Of a stretch of 64,000 nt of DNA, positions 17,430 to 25,668 are shown one piece after another (the stretch's first letter is position 1; each line of letters opens with the position of its first letter). This DNA comes from Flavobacteriales bacterium (GTDB taxonomy: Bacteria > Bacteroidota > Bacteroidia > Flavobacteriales > Flavobacteriaceae): positions 1 to 64,000 of the forward strand of contig JAMONV010000054.1 in assembly GCA_027066365.1 (NCBI GenBank), written 5' to 3'. A model generated the notes under the pieces. The model saw nothing but the letters and a program-made list of their open reading frames with translations. It was not told the origin of the DNA and did no database searches. Both the position numbers and the translations under genes were made by a program.

Positions 17430-17455
17430 ATCAATTCAAGTTTTAAATCTCCATA

Positions 17456-17484
17456 CAAAAATATACATTTTTTCTCAGTCCAAA
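17456..17484 (-). promoter_or_regulatory. glnN promoter
   Basis: The minus strand has TTTG (17484-17481), a 17-base spacer and TATTTTTG (17463-17456), matching the -33 and -7 boxes. The leader to the ATG at 17429 is about 20 bases. Confidence 0.6.
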
Positions 17485-17548
17485 CGAATATTTTAAAGAC
17501 ACATCAAAAAAAAATGTTCAAATTATATACACACTCCCTTTAAAAATT

Positions 17549-17677
17549 ATGGAGAAAGAAAAAAAATATGTTTTTTTAAAAGAATCCGGTTTTAATTACG
17601 CGATGAGAAAATCAAATGGAAACTATAATTGTTTCGCTGAATTGAAACTACATTTAACACTCGAAGCCGAAAATTAA
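17549..17677 (+). CDS. Candidate small protein of 42 residues
   Basis: Between glnN and the thioesterase gene, a 347-base gap otherwise without a gene, an ATG at 17549 opens a frame of 42 codons ending in TAA at 17675-17677. The product starts MEKEKKYVFLKESGF and ends LKLHLTLEAEN; its composition is balanced, with Cys28 and no low-complexity run apart from the lysines. No TAnnTTTG promoter and no clear ribosome binding site precede it, and chance open frames of this length are common in AT-rich DNA. A palindrome 70 bases downstream could end its transcript. No family is recognised. Confidence 0.2.
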   Translation: MEKEKKYVFLKESGFNYAMRKSNGNYNCFAELKLHLTLEAEN

Positions 17678-17731
17678 CAACAAAACAATCACACTACCGA
17701 TAAAAAGCCGAATCGGTCGAAAAAGTCATTG

Positions 17732-17774
17732 TTTATTAACATTATAGAATTTAACACTGTTAAATTTATTAACA
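17732..17774. repeat. Direct repeats flanking a 19-bp palindrome upstream of glnN
   Basis: TTTATTAACA occurs at 17732-17741 and again at 17765-17774, 33 bases apart (about three helical turns). Between and touching the second copy is a perfect inverted repeat, AATTTAACA-C-TGTTAAATT (17748-17766). The block lies in the gap between the thioesterase stop and the glnN promoter, about 265 bases from that promoter. It could be an operator, a protein-binding part of a replication origin (dnaA is 600 bases away) or the base of a terminator for the thioesterase transcript. Confidence 0.55.
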
Positions 17775-17776
17775 AC

Positions 17777-18190
17777 TCACAATTCAATCGAAGGAAATTT
17801 TTCAACTATATTACGGGGAGGACGTATGGGTTTGCCGTCTTTTGCGGCAAAAAACAATTCCACTTCCGCTTCCGTGGTTTTTTGACCCGATTCATTGAAA
17901 ATTTCGTATTCGAAAATCAACTTAACTCCCGGTGGTTTTTTTATATTTACTTTCACCGTAATTTTTTCATCAAAAGTCAAGGGAATAATATATTTGATTT
18001 TTATTGTCCTAACAGGCAACAATATTCCGTTGGCTTCCAATGACTTATAGGAAATTCCGATTTGTTTCATCCATGCTATTCTCGCCGCTTCCAAATAAAC
18101 CGGATAAACACTGTGGTGAATGTAACCCATTTGATCGGTTTCGGCATAACGCGTAATAATATCAAAGGAATAAGTATTTTTCGAATGCAT
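17777..18190 (-). CDS. Hotdog-fold acyl-CoA thioesterase (YbgC/4HBT type)
   Basis: A small cytoplasmic hotdog protein of 137 residues of the 4-hydroxybenzoyl-CoA thioesterase family. The active-site region RYAETDQMGYIHHSVYPVYL (residues 14-33) contains the expected Asp19 followed by the MGYIHH turn and the helix EAARIAWMKQIG. The remaining strands (VRTIKIKYIIPLTF, ITVKVNIKKPPG, LIFEYEIFNE, TTEAEVELFFA) fit the fold. It probably hydrolyses short or medium acyl-CoA or acyl-ACP; the exact substrate is unknown. It is divergent from dnaA, sharing a 168-base AT-rich gap. Confidence 0.88.
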   Translation of the reverse strand: MHSKNTYSFDIITRYAETDQMGYIHHSVYPVYLEAARIAWMKQIGISYKSLEANGILLPVRTIKIKYIIPLTFDEKITVKVNIKKPPGVKLIFEYEIFNESGQKTTEAEVELFFAAKDGKPIRPPRNIVEKFPSIEL

Positions 18191-18358
18191 AATTCGGATT
18201 TCTGGCGCCTAATTATACGGAAATCTTTTTTAATTTCCAAGCAAAAAAAATTTTTTTATCAACAAATTTTTGTCAATTTTTGCAGTAGAAAAATAAATAA
18301 AACAAGCAAATTATTTTTAATAATTATTTAGTAATCTTTTAAAACCGCGTTTTAGCCT

Positions 18359-19762
18359 ATGGAAGCTAGCAAAATTTGGGACGAATGTTTGGCTTTTATC
18401 CGGTCCAATACCTCGGAAGAAGTTTATGAAACTTGGTTTAAACCGATTAAAGCGATCAGCCTTCAGGATAAAACGCTAAAAATCGAAGTCCCCACTCAAT
18501 TATATTATGAATGGCTCGAAACGCATTTTGTGGATTTGCTTCGCGCAGCGCTCACTAAAGTGTTGGGGCGAAATGCCAAATTGATTTATGCCGTGCGCAT
18601 GTCCAAAACCGACGATCAAGCCAAAATTAACTATCCCGGCGCTTCCAAACCCAAAATTAACACCGTAAATCCCAAATCCCGCATCATCAAAGATATTAAC
18701 CCCTTTGTGATTCCGGGCGTGGAAAAAGTTACCATCGACTCCAACCTCAACCCCAATTATACCTTTGATAATTTCATAGAAGGGCCTAATAACAAATTAG
18801 CGCGCAACGCCGGAATGGCCATTGCCAAACGCGTAAACGAAGTAGCCTTTAATCCGCTTTTTATTTTCGGCGGCGTAGGTCTTGGAAAAACCCATTTGGC
18901 CAATGCCGTTGGCGTGGAAATCAAACGGCTCCATCCCGGCAAAAACGTGCTCTACGTCTCCATGGAAAAATTCAGTCAGCAATACGCTTCCGCTACGATA
19001 AATAATACGCGCAACGATTTTCTACAATTTTACCAAATGATGGACGTGCTGATCGTGGATGATGTGCAATTTTTAGCCGGGAAAGAAGGAGCCCAGAAAG
19101 CTTTCTTCCAGATTTTCAACCATTTACATCAAAACAAAAAAATCCTCATTTTCACTTCCGATAAAGCTCCCGTGGAAATCAAAGACATCAAAGGACGCTT
19201 GCTCTCACGCTTTAAATGGGGTCTTGCCGCCGAATTGAAAGCCCCCAACTACGAAACTCGCGTCAGGATTATCAAAGCCAAGCTCTTCGCCGACGGCATG
19301 GAAATGCCCGAAGATGTGATTCATTATATCGCCCAAAACGTCCGGTCCAATATACGCGAAATAGAAGGTATACTCACCAGCTTGATCGCTCAAGCCACCT
19401 ACATGCATCGCGAAATCAACCTCGATTTGGCACAAGAAGTCATCGACAAAATCGTTCGTCATCAAAAACCCCATTTCAGCTGCGAAATGATTAAACAACA
19501 TGTAGCAAAATTTTTCAACATCGACGTAAGCCTGCTGGATACCAAACGTCGCAAAAGACAAATCGTCATGGCGCGGCAAGTAGCCATGTATCTGGCCAAA
19601 AAATTCACTAAAGCTCCGCTCGAACAAATCGGTCGCGAAATCGGAAACAAAGATCATGCCACCGTTATTTATTCACTCAAAGTCGTTAACGATTTAATGG
19701 ATACGGATAAAAAATTCCGTAAATTCGTGGACGAAATCGAAAACGGACTATACAATTTATGA
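18359..19762 (+). CDS. dnaA: Chromosomal replication initiator protein DnaA
   Basis: Opens the replication origin. All four domains are recognisable in 467 residues: an N-terminal helical domain (1-80, with WFKPIKAISLQ), a linker with basic and proline residues, the AAA+ domain with Walker A GGVGLGKTH near residue 171 and Walker B VLIVDDVQFLAG near 230, and the C-terminal helix-turn-helix domain with the signature NKDHATVIYSLK near 430. The 168-base gap upstream is AT-rich and holds one TTATCAACA (18256-18264), a poor match to the usual DnaA box, and no full promoter match. The stop overlaps the next start by 4 bases (ATGA), coupling dnaA to a tyrosine phosphatase gene. Confidence 0.98.
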   Translation: MEASKIWDECLAFIRSNTSEEVYETWFKPIKAISLQDKTLKIEVPTQLYYEWLETHFVDLLRAALTKVLGRNAKLIYAVRMSKTDDQAKINYPGASKPKINTVNPKSRIIKDINPFVIPGVEKVTIDSNLNPNYTFDNFIEGPNNKLARNAGMAIAKRVNEVAFNPLFIFGGVGLGKTHLANAVGVEIKRLHPGKNVLYVSMEKFSQQYASATINNTRNDFLQFYQMMDVLIVDDVQFLAGKEGAQKAFFQIFNHLHQNKKILIFTSDKAPVEIKDIKGRLLSRFKWGLAAELKAPNYETRVRIIKAKLFADGMEMPEDVIHYIAQNVRSNIREIEGILTSLIAQATYMHREINLDLAQEVIDKIVRHQKPHFSCEMIKQHVAKFFNIDVSLLDTKRRKRQIVMARQVAMYLAKKFTKAPLEQIGREIGNKDHATVIYSLKVVNDLMDTDKKFRKFVDEIENGLYNL

Positions 19763-20235
19763 AATTATTTCCCCCGAAAATTTTATTCGTTTGTCTCGGC
19801 AATATTTGTCGTTCACCCTTAGCGGAAGCATTACTAAAACACAAAACCAATACCCAAAATTGGCTTATCGATTCGGCCGGCCTCGATTCATGGCATCTCG
19901 GAGAACCTCCTTGCGATTTGACCCGCCGAATATTGACCGAAAACGGTATTCAAACCGAACATCGGGCCCGGTTGTTCAACACCAAGGATTTTGACAAATT
20001 CGACCTTATTTATGTCATGGATCATCAAAACTTGCAACAAGTTTTAAACATGGCGCGCAATGATAACGACCGTGCCAAAGTAAATTTGATTCTCAACGAA
20101 ATTTTTCCCGGCGAAAATCTCGACGTCCCCGATCCCTACATGCAAAATCAAGCCGCCATCCAACAAGTTTATCACCTGCTGGATGCCGCCACGGATCAAA
20201 TCGCACAAAAATTCAACCATGAAAACAAACGATAA
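19759..20235 (+). CDS. Low molecular weight protein-tyrosine phosphatase
   Basis: A cytoplasmic phosphatase of 158 residues. The P-loop VCLGNICRSPLAEALL carries the catalytic Cys12 and Arg18 (CX5R). The general-acid aspartate is in DVPDPYM near residue 121, the usual DP(Y/F) site. In bacteria these enzymes remove phosphate from tyrosine kinases of polysaccharide export or from other phosphoproteins, and some act on small molecules. Here the gene overlaps dnaA by 4 bases and the methylase gene by 17, so the three are translationally linked; no tyrosine kinase is encoded nearby. Confidence 0.93.
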   Translation: MKLFPPKILFVCLGNICRSPLAEALLKHKTNTQNWLIDSAGLDSWHLGEPPCDLTRRILTENGIQTEHRARLFNTKDFDKFDLIYVMDHQNLQQVLNMARNDNDRAKVNLILNEIFPGENLDVPDPYMQNQAAIQQVYHLLDAATDQIAQKFNHENKR

Positions 20236-20959
20236 GCCGAAGCTGTATTTAATTCCTAATTTCCTGAACGACCAAATATCACCCGAAAATGTTTTTCCGG
20301 AATATAACAAGATGGTTATCAGAAACTTAACTCATTTTATTGCCGAACACGAAAAAAGCGCACGACGTCTTATCAAATCCATTTTGCCTCAAAAATCACA
20401 AAATGAATTGCATTTTTTTCTCCTTAATAAACATACACCCGTAGCCGAACTCGGTAACTTTTTACAACCTATGCAAAAAGGTTATTCAATGGGACTAATC
20501 AGCGACGCAGGTTTGCCCGCCATCGCCGATCCCGGCAGCCAAATCATTCACTTGGCACGAAAATACGATTTTGAAATCAAACCGCTTGTGGGGCCATCTT
20601 CGATTTTTTTGGCACTAATGGCATCGGGGTTGAACGGACAACATTTTGAATTTCACGGTTATTTGCCTGTGAATACACCCCAACTCATCAAAAAAGTCAA
20701 ACAATTGGAAAACGAAACCATTCGGCAAAATAAAACCCAAATTTTTATCGAAACACCTTATCGAAACGACCGTCTTTTACAAATTTTATTGAAAAACCTC
20801 AAGGAAAACACAATGCTTTGCGTAGCGGTGGACTTAACAGGACCGAATGAGAAAATCCACACATACAACATTGCACTATGGCGAAGAAAAAAGTTATCGT
20901 TCCATAAAATTCCTGCCGTTTTCCTATTGGGGAACTCAAATACCCGTCAGAAATTATAA
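20219..20959 (+). CDS. SAM-dependent tetrapyrrole-methylase-fold methyltransferase (RsmI-like)
   Basis: A 246-residue protein of the RsmI/YraL group, which 2'-O-methylates C1402 of 16S rRNA. The SAM-binding motif SDAGLPAIADPGSQ is the family hallmark, followed by VGPSSIFLALMASGL and HFEFHGYLP. It opens with KLYLIPNFLND in place of the LYLVPTPIGN of E. coli RsmI, which is the Bacteroidota variant, so the target may differ. I place the start at the ATG at 20219, because the in-frame codons further upstream add a stretch unlike the family. It ends inside the convergent FadL-like gene, overlapping it by 13 bases. Confidence 0.85.
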   Translation: MKTNDKPKLYLIPNFLNDQISPENVFPEYNKMVIRNLTHFIAEHEKSARRLIKSILPQKSQNELHFFLLNKHTPVAELGNFLQPMQKGYSMGLISDAGLPAIADPGSQIIHLARKYDFEIKPLVGPSSIFLALMASGLNGQHFEFHGYLPVNTPQLIKKVKQLENETIRQNKTQIFIETPYRNDRLLQILLKNLKENTMLCVAVDLTGPNEKIHTYNIALWRRKKLSFHKIPAVFLLGNSNTRQKL

Positions 20960-22518
20960 CGCATGGTTAGCGTATAAAGACTTCCCGTTTTCCGAATATC
21001 ATAAACGGAAGTTAAACCGACAGGGAACAATTGTTCCGTCATTTTTCGCTTGATGGTGACGGCGGCAAAATCCACTTCCACACTACCGAAATCGTATCCC
21101 ACCCCGAAGCTGATATTCTCCGTCGTCAAATCTTTTACATAACGATATGGAGAAGTTCTGTAGGAATAACCCGCACGCAAACTAAAATCATCCACTTTTA
21201 ACTCACCACCAACCGAAAGCGTATGCACGGCCGTATAATTATCCCGAATCAACCGGTTTAAGGCTTTAAAATAATCTCCCTCGCTTCCGTCGTCCAAGCT
21301 TAAATGGGTTTGCCCCCAATCCGTATAAGTATAATGAAACGATATCAATCCGCTTTTTTGGAATATAAAAGTCATGCCGGCCATCGTTTTGCCGGGTGAA
21401 ATATAACGATAAGGCTGATAAACATTCGTTTGTTCAGGGTTTAAATCGAAATAATTGATTTCGTCCGTATTGCCGTCACCGTCCAAATCGTCACGATCCA
21501 AAGATTCGGAATAAAGGATTTCGTGCAAGGTTTCTTTCACCGTCCACCAAACCGGCGAATGGTAGGCAAGCGACAAACGAATCGACGGAATCAGTTTATA
21601 CATCAATCCGATTTTAAAACCATAACCGTCCGCATCGGTTTTAAGTTGTGTCTGATATTTCACACTTTGCAAAACGGAATGGGCATCATAACCGTCTTCC
21701 TGCAATGTGCGGTTCCGTGTCAAATTCAATCCTTGCTTCTGAAAACTCAAGCCCAACGCAAGCTTCTTTTTATATTCACCCGCAACAAAAAAATCGGTAA
21801 CATGCTTTTTTCCGAATATTTCCATATCCAACCGGTGACGAACGCCGCCTGCATGAGAGGCATTGCTAACGTAATCCGTATTGTTTTGATCGTTGGAAAC
21901 CGGATCTATCAAATAACCTTGATATGCCAAAAAGGCTTTTTGTGCGGATGAACCGTAATTTTCTCCCAACCATTCATAGACACCGTCAAAACTTTCCAGT
22001 GTGCCGATATTCAAATCGCCTGTCGGAATACCTTGCGCATGTGCCAAGAAATATTGCGTAATATCCAATCCGTCGCCATTTATACCGGCCATGGAAAAAT
22101 GATTATCATAACTCCGCAACAATCGCATATTAAATCCAAAAGCGATCTTGTTCCAATCGGAAGCGGAAGAAATATAAGGCAGGACCAAACCTATTTGAGC
22201 CGTGCGAAACAAACGGTGATAAATACTCAAATCCTGTGTTTGAGACGTTTGACCGAAATAATCGGTCGTATTATTCAAATGATAAATCGAAGGCGACCAT
22301 GAAAAACGGTTCGTAACAAAGTAAACCGAACCCGCCGGATTATCGGATACGGCGCTCAAATCGGAACCGGACGAACCGATAGCTCCTGCAGTGGCCGTAT
22401 ACCGGGCCGACCCGTTCAACTCTTCGTCATTATACCAAAAAACATCATTCAAATCTTGTGAAAAAATTTGAGAAAAAACGCTTGACAACAAGACAAAGAC
22501 CAAAATGATTTTCTTCAT
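20947..22518 (-). CDS. FadL/OmpP1/TodX-like outer-membrane transport protein
   Basis: A predicted 14-strand outer-membrane barrel of 523 residues. A signal peptide ends near IFSQ (residue 20). The N-terminal part reads ARYTATAGAIGSSGSDLSAVSDNPAG, the glycine- and alanine-rich hatch segment with the family NPA motif. The rest alternates aromatic and polar strands and ends in an aromatic residue (MRYNF), as barrels do. Family members import long-chain fatty acids or other hydrophobic compounds. It is monocistronic on the minus strand, with no full promoter match upstream. Confidence 0.87.
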   Translation of the reverse strand: MKKIILVFVLLSSVFSQIFSQDLNDVFWYNDEELNGSARYTATAGAIGSSGSDLSAVSDNPAGSVYFVTNRFSWSPSIYHLNNTTDYFGQTSQTQDLSIYHRLFRTAQIGLVLPYISSASDWNKIAFGFNMRLLRSYDNHFSMAGINGDGLDITQYFLAHAQGIPTGDLNIGTLESFDGVYEWLGENYGSSAQKAFLAYQGYLIDPVSNDQNNTDYVSNASHAGGVRHRLDMEIFGKKHVTDFFVAGEYKKKLALGLSFQKQGLNLTRNRTLQEDGYDAHSVLQSVKYQTQLKTDADGYGFKIGLMYKLIPSIRLSLAYHSPVWWTVKETLHEILYSESLDRDDLDGDGNTDEINYFDLNPEQTNVYQPYRYISPGKTMAGMTFIFQKSGLISFHYTYTDWGQTHLSLDDGSEGDYFKALNRLIRDNYTAVHTLSVGGELKVDDFSLRAGYSYRTSPYRYVKDLTTENISFGVGYDFGSVEVDFAAVTIKRKMTEQLFPVGLTSVYDIRKTGSLYTLTMRYNF

Positions 22519-22568
22519 AATATTTTGGATTTCAAATTACGGCTCAATATAAATTATGTTTAGCGGAA

Positions 22569-24077
22569 TTATCTCCGGTGGTTTCTTGAAAAATTCGAAC
22601 GATTTCCTCCACCATGTCCGAATGAAGAATGCGAACGCCCGGAACCATTCCTTAAACGGAAACTACCGAAAGAACGCGAACTCCTTGTCGAACCACTCCG
22701 TGTGGAATTGGAATTAAAATGTATTGCTCTTGTTCCGGAAGAATAACTCGAATGAGAAAGAGAATAATTTCGTCTGGGAACCTTTGTTCTTACGGATTGT
22801 GCCGAACGCTTGGTTTGGTGTCGTGTTATCCGTGTTTTATTCCTATTTTTATTCAACGTTCCATAGGAATATATGCGACGGTTAGGTGTCGAATGACGAA
22901 TCGTTTCGCGCGTATCGGAACGAATCGCGGTTTCACCGGAACGAATGGCATGAACATTATTCCTATTCCGCTCCTTTTGATAATGACTGCCGCGAATTCG
23001 AACATTATTCAAATATGAACGTCCGTTTCCTCCATTACGGCGAGTGCGTGAATTGTTAGTTCTTGTATTGCGAATTGCCGGTGCCCGATGTCTGCGAATA
23101 CGATCCACATTGCGAATACTCCTTGTATCTCGACTGCCACGGATTATTCCGTTATTGCGCGAATTAGGTATTGTACGAGTAGTACGTCCGCCTCGAACCA
23201 TACCGTTTTGGTGACCGTTTCTTATGCCGGTCCTAATATTCGTATTTCTCCCTTGGCGAACTCCCGCGTTACGAATATTCCTGCCGGTAATACTCCTGTC
23301 GCGTCCATTGCCAAAAGTGCGTCCCGGATGTAATTTACGCATCAAATCACGCGAAATAACCGTCCCGATATGGCTCGGACGACCGCCACGCGGACCGCGA
23401 ACATTCGTCACATAAGTGTTATACATCACATATGGATAACCCGAATAATAACCCCCGTAATGTCCGTAATAGTGCGGATAACCGTAGTAATAAGGATAAT
23501 AAGGATAACCGTAGTAATAATAGGTATAATAAGGGTAATGACCGTAATAATTATTGATAACTACATAATCATAACCCCATGGATCGCACCACGGATCATA
23601 AAACCACGGATCATAAAAACCCCCATAATAACTCACGGTAAAATAAATCCCCGGTGAATAGAAATACCAGCGAGGACGATACCAAAACCAATAAGTATCG
23701 TAGTGTACATATACATGAACATCGTGGTCGTCTCCATCGGATCGGGACCGGTTGTAGGAATCGGTCAAATCGGCCGGATCGGTTGTATAGTCGCTGTCAT
23801 TATCATAGGAACGTGCTTGATCGTTCGTTTGTTCTTCTTCCGTATATTCTCCCGCTTGATCACGATCATTTTGTGTTTGCTCGAAAATATATTGACGTTT
23901 CCCGGTAGATTGTTCCGGTTCCGTGTGCCGGGATTGATTATGCCGGAAAGCATCCTGATATTCCGTATCATTATAATACATCCCGTCGTCGGCGGAAACA
24001 TTGTGATAACTGTCGCATGAAGTCATCACCAACGCCGAAGCGAACATAAGAACGAAGAAGGGGAAATATTTTTTCAT
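22569..24077 (-). CDS. Tyrosine-rich, arginine-rich low-complexity lipoprotein
   Basis: A surface or periplasmic lipoprotein of 502 residues. The signal peptide ends at Cys21 in VMTSC. The frame runs 15 codons further upstream, but the ATG at 24077 gives the proper lipoprotein start. Residues about 25-110 are acidic and polar. Residues about 115-220 are extremely rich in Tyr, Gly, Pro and Trp (runs such as YPYYTYYYYGYPYYPYYY). The last 280 residues are very basic, dominated by Arg, Asn, Gly and Ser with many TR, NR and GR dipeptides. Similar tyrosine-rich lipoproteins occur in Bacteroidota, but no function is known to me. The minus strand has TATCTTTA at 24105-24098, one base off the -7 consensus. 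Confidence 0.75.
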   Translation of the reverse strand: MKKYFPFFVLMFASALVMTSCDSYHNVSADDGMYYNDTEYQDAFRHNQSRHTEPEQSTGKRQYIFEQTQNDRDQAGEYTEEEQTNDQARSYDNDSDYTTDPADLTDSYNRSRSDGDDHDVHVYVHYDTYWFWYRPRWYFYSPGIYFTVSYYGGFYDPWFYDPWCDPWGYDYVVINNYYGHYPYYTYYYYGYPYYPYYYGYPHYYGHYGGYYSGYPYVMYNTYVTNVRGPRGGRPSHIGTVISRDLMRKLHPGRTFGNGRDRSITGRNIRNAGVRQGRNTNIRTGIRNGHQNGMVRGGRTTRTIPNSRNNGIIRGSRDTRSIRNVDRIRRHRAPAIRNTRTNNSRTRRNGGNGRSYLNNVRIRGSHYQKERNRNNVHAIRSGETAIRSDTRETIRHSTPNRRIYSYGTLNKNRNKTRITRHQTKRSAQSVRTKVPRRNYSLSHSSYSSGTRAIHFNSNSTRSGSTRSSRSFGSFRLRNGSGRSHSSFGHGGGNRSNFSRNHRR

Positions 24078-24175
24078 GGTTGTAGATTTTGCTCCTATAA
24101 AGATAATCATTAGTTTTGTCATTCAAAAATCAGACTTCAATAATTATACCAAACTAACTAAATTTTGTAACAATT

Positions 24176-25654
24176 ATGGCAAAAAAGCTTCCCAAACGCT
24201 CCGAAGATTATTCCAAATGGTATAATGAATTGGTGGTGCGCGCCGGATTAGCCGAAAATTCAGGGGTTCGCGGAATGATGGTCATCAAACCTTATGGATT
24301 TGCCATTTGGGAAAAAATGCAGGCGCAATTGGACAAAATGTTTAAGGAAACAGGCCACCAAAACGCATATTTTCCTTTATTGATACCCAAAAGCTATTTT
24401 GCCAAAGAAGCAGAACACGTGGAAGGTTTCGCCAAAGAAGCCGCCGTGGTAACACACTATCGATTGCGCACGACCGCCGACGGAAAAGGCATTGAGGTAG
24501 ACCCAACGGCCAAATTGGAAGAAGAATTGATTATTCGCCCCACTTCCGAAACAATAATTTGGGATACCTATCGCCGGTGGATTCAATCCTATCGCGATTT
24601 GCCGCTTTTGATTAACCAATGGGCTAATGTAATGCGCTGGGAAATGCGCACGAGATTGTTTTTGCGCACAGCCGAATTCTTATGGCAAGAAGGACATACG
24701 GCGCACGAAACGCGCGAAGAAGCCGTGGAAGAAGCCGAACGTATGATCAATGTCTATGCCGACTTTGCCCGAAATTTCATGGCTATGCCCGTTATCAAAG
24801 GCTACAAGACCCCTACGGAACGATTCGCCGGCGCCGAAGAAACCTATACCATTGAAGCTCTTATGCAAGACGGAAAAGCATTGCAATCGGGAACGTCGCA
24901 TTTTCTAGGACAAAATTTTGCCAAAGCCTTCGACGTTAAATACCTTTCGCGTGAAGGAAAACTGGAATATGTTTGGGCCACTTCATGGGGCGTTTCAACA
25001 CGCTTGATGGGCGCTCTCGTAATGACCCACTCCGACGATAACGGATTAGTCCTCCCTCCGAAATTGGCTCCTATCCAAACGGTTATTATTCCCATTTTCA
25101 AAACCACCGAACAACGTCAAGCAATCGACCGTAAAGCCGGCGAAATTGTCGAACGTTTGCGCAACAAAGGAATCAGCGTGAAATACGACAATAGCGATAA
25201 TTATAAACCCGGTTGGAAATTCAATGAATACGAATTAAAAGGTGTTCCCGTTCGATTAGCCATAGGTCCACGCGATTTGGTAAATCAAACCGTGGAAGTG
25301 GCTAGACGCGATAAATTAACAAAAGAAATCGTGTCGATGGACGGTATCGAAAATTATGTGGAAAATCTCCTCCGGGACATTCAACAAAACTTGTTTGAAC
25401 GGGCCCAACAATATCGCAACGAACATATCACCAAGGTGGATAGCTTCGAAGAATTCAAAGACGTTTTGGAAAACAAAGGCGGATTTATCCTCGCTCATTG
25501 GGACGGAACGTCCGAAACCGAAGAAAAAATCAAAGAATTGACCAAAGCCACCATTCGTTGTATTCCCATGGATATGGACACCTCCGAAGAAGGTAAAGAT
25601 CTGCTCACCGGAAAACCCTCAAAACAGCGCGTATTATTTGCTAAGGCATATTAG
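24176..25654 (+). CDS. proS: Prolyl-tRNA synthetase (archaeal/eukaryotic type)
   Basis: Charges tRNA-Pro. At 492 residues and without the editing insertion it belongs to the short ProS type 3 seen in archaea, eukaryotes and many Bacteroidota. Class II motifs are visible: the dimer motif around [13 protein letters not shown], motif 2 in [20 protein letters not shown] and the following [15 protein letters not shown]-like stretch, and motif 3 in [19 protein letters not shown]. The anticodon domain ([11 protein letters not shown] onward) and the C-terminal extension typical of this type follow. It is monocistronic. The near-promoter TAAATTTTG upstream has one extra base in the spacer of the -7 box. 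Confidence 0.97.
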   Translation: MAKKLPKRSEDYSKWYNELVVRAGLAENSGVRGMMVIKPYGFAIWEKMQAQLDKMFKETGHQNAYFPLLIPKSYFAKEAEHVEGFAKEAAVVTHYRLRTTADGKGIEVDPTAKLEEELIIRPTSETIIWDTYRRWIQSYRDLPLLINQWANVMRWEMRTRLFLRTAEFLWQEGHTAHETREEAVEEAERMINVYADFARNFMAMPVIKGYKTPTERFAGAEETYTIEALMQDGKALQSGTSHFLGQNFAKAFDVKYLSREGKLEYVWATSWGVSTRLMGALVMTHSDDNGLVLPPKLAPIQTVIIPIFKTTEQRQAIDRKAGEIVERLRNKGISVKYDNSDNYKPGWKFNEYELKGVPVRLAIGPRDLVNQTVEVARRDKLTKEIVSMDGIENYVENLLRDIQQNLFERAQQYRNEHITKVDSFEEFKDVLENKGGFILAHWDGTSETEEKIKELTKATIRCIPMDMDTSEEGKDLLTGKPSKQRVLFAKAY

Positions 25655-25668
25655 AACGACTAAGTGGC

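Noticed and set aside
18191-18358. Possible replication origin directly upstream of dnaA
   Set aside because: Only one weak TTATCAACA is present, no cluster of DnaA boxes and no skew data, so it is not reported as an origin, only as a possibility in the findings.
23350-23910. Several open frames on the opposite strand of the tyrosine-rich lipoprotein gene
   Set aside because: They follow from the repetitive composition of the real gene and encode Ile/Arg-rich strings with no family features, so they are shadows.
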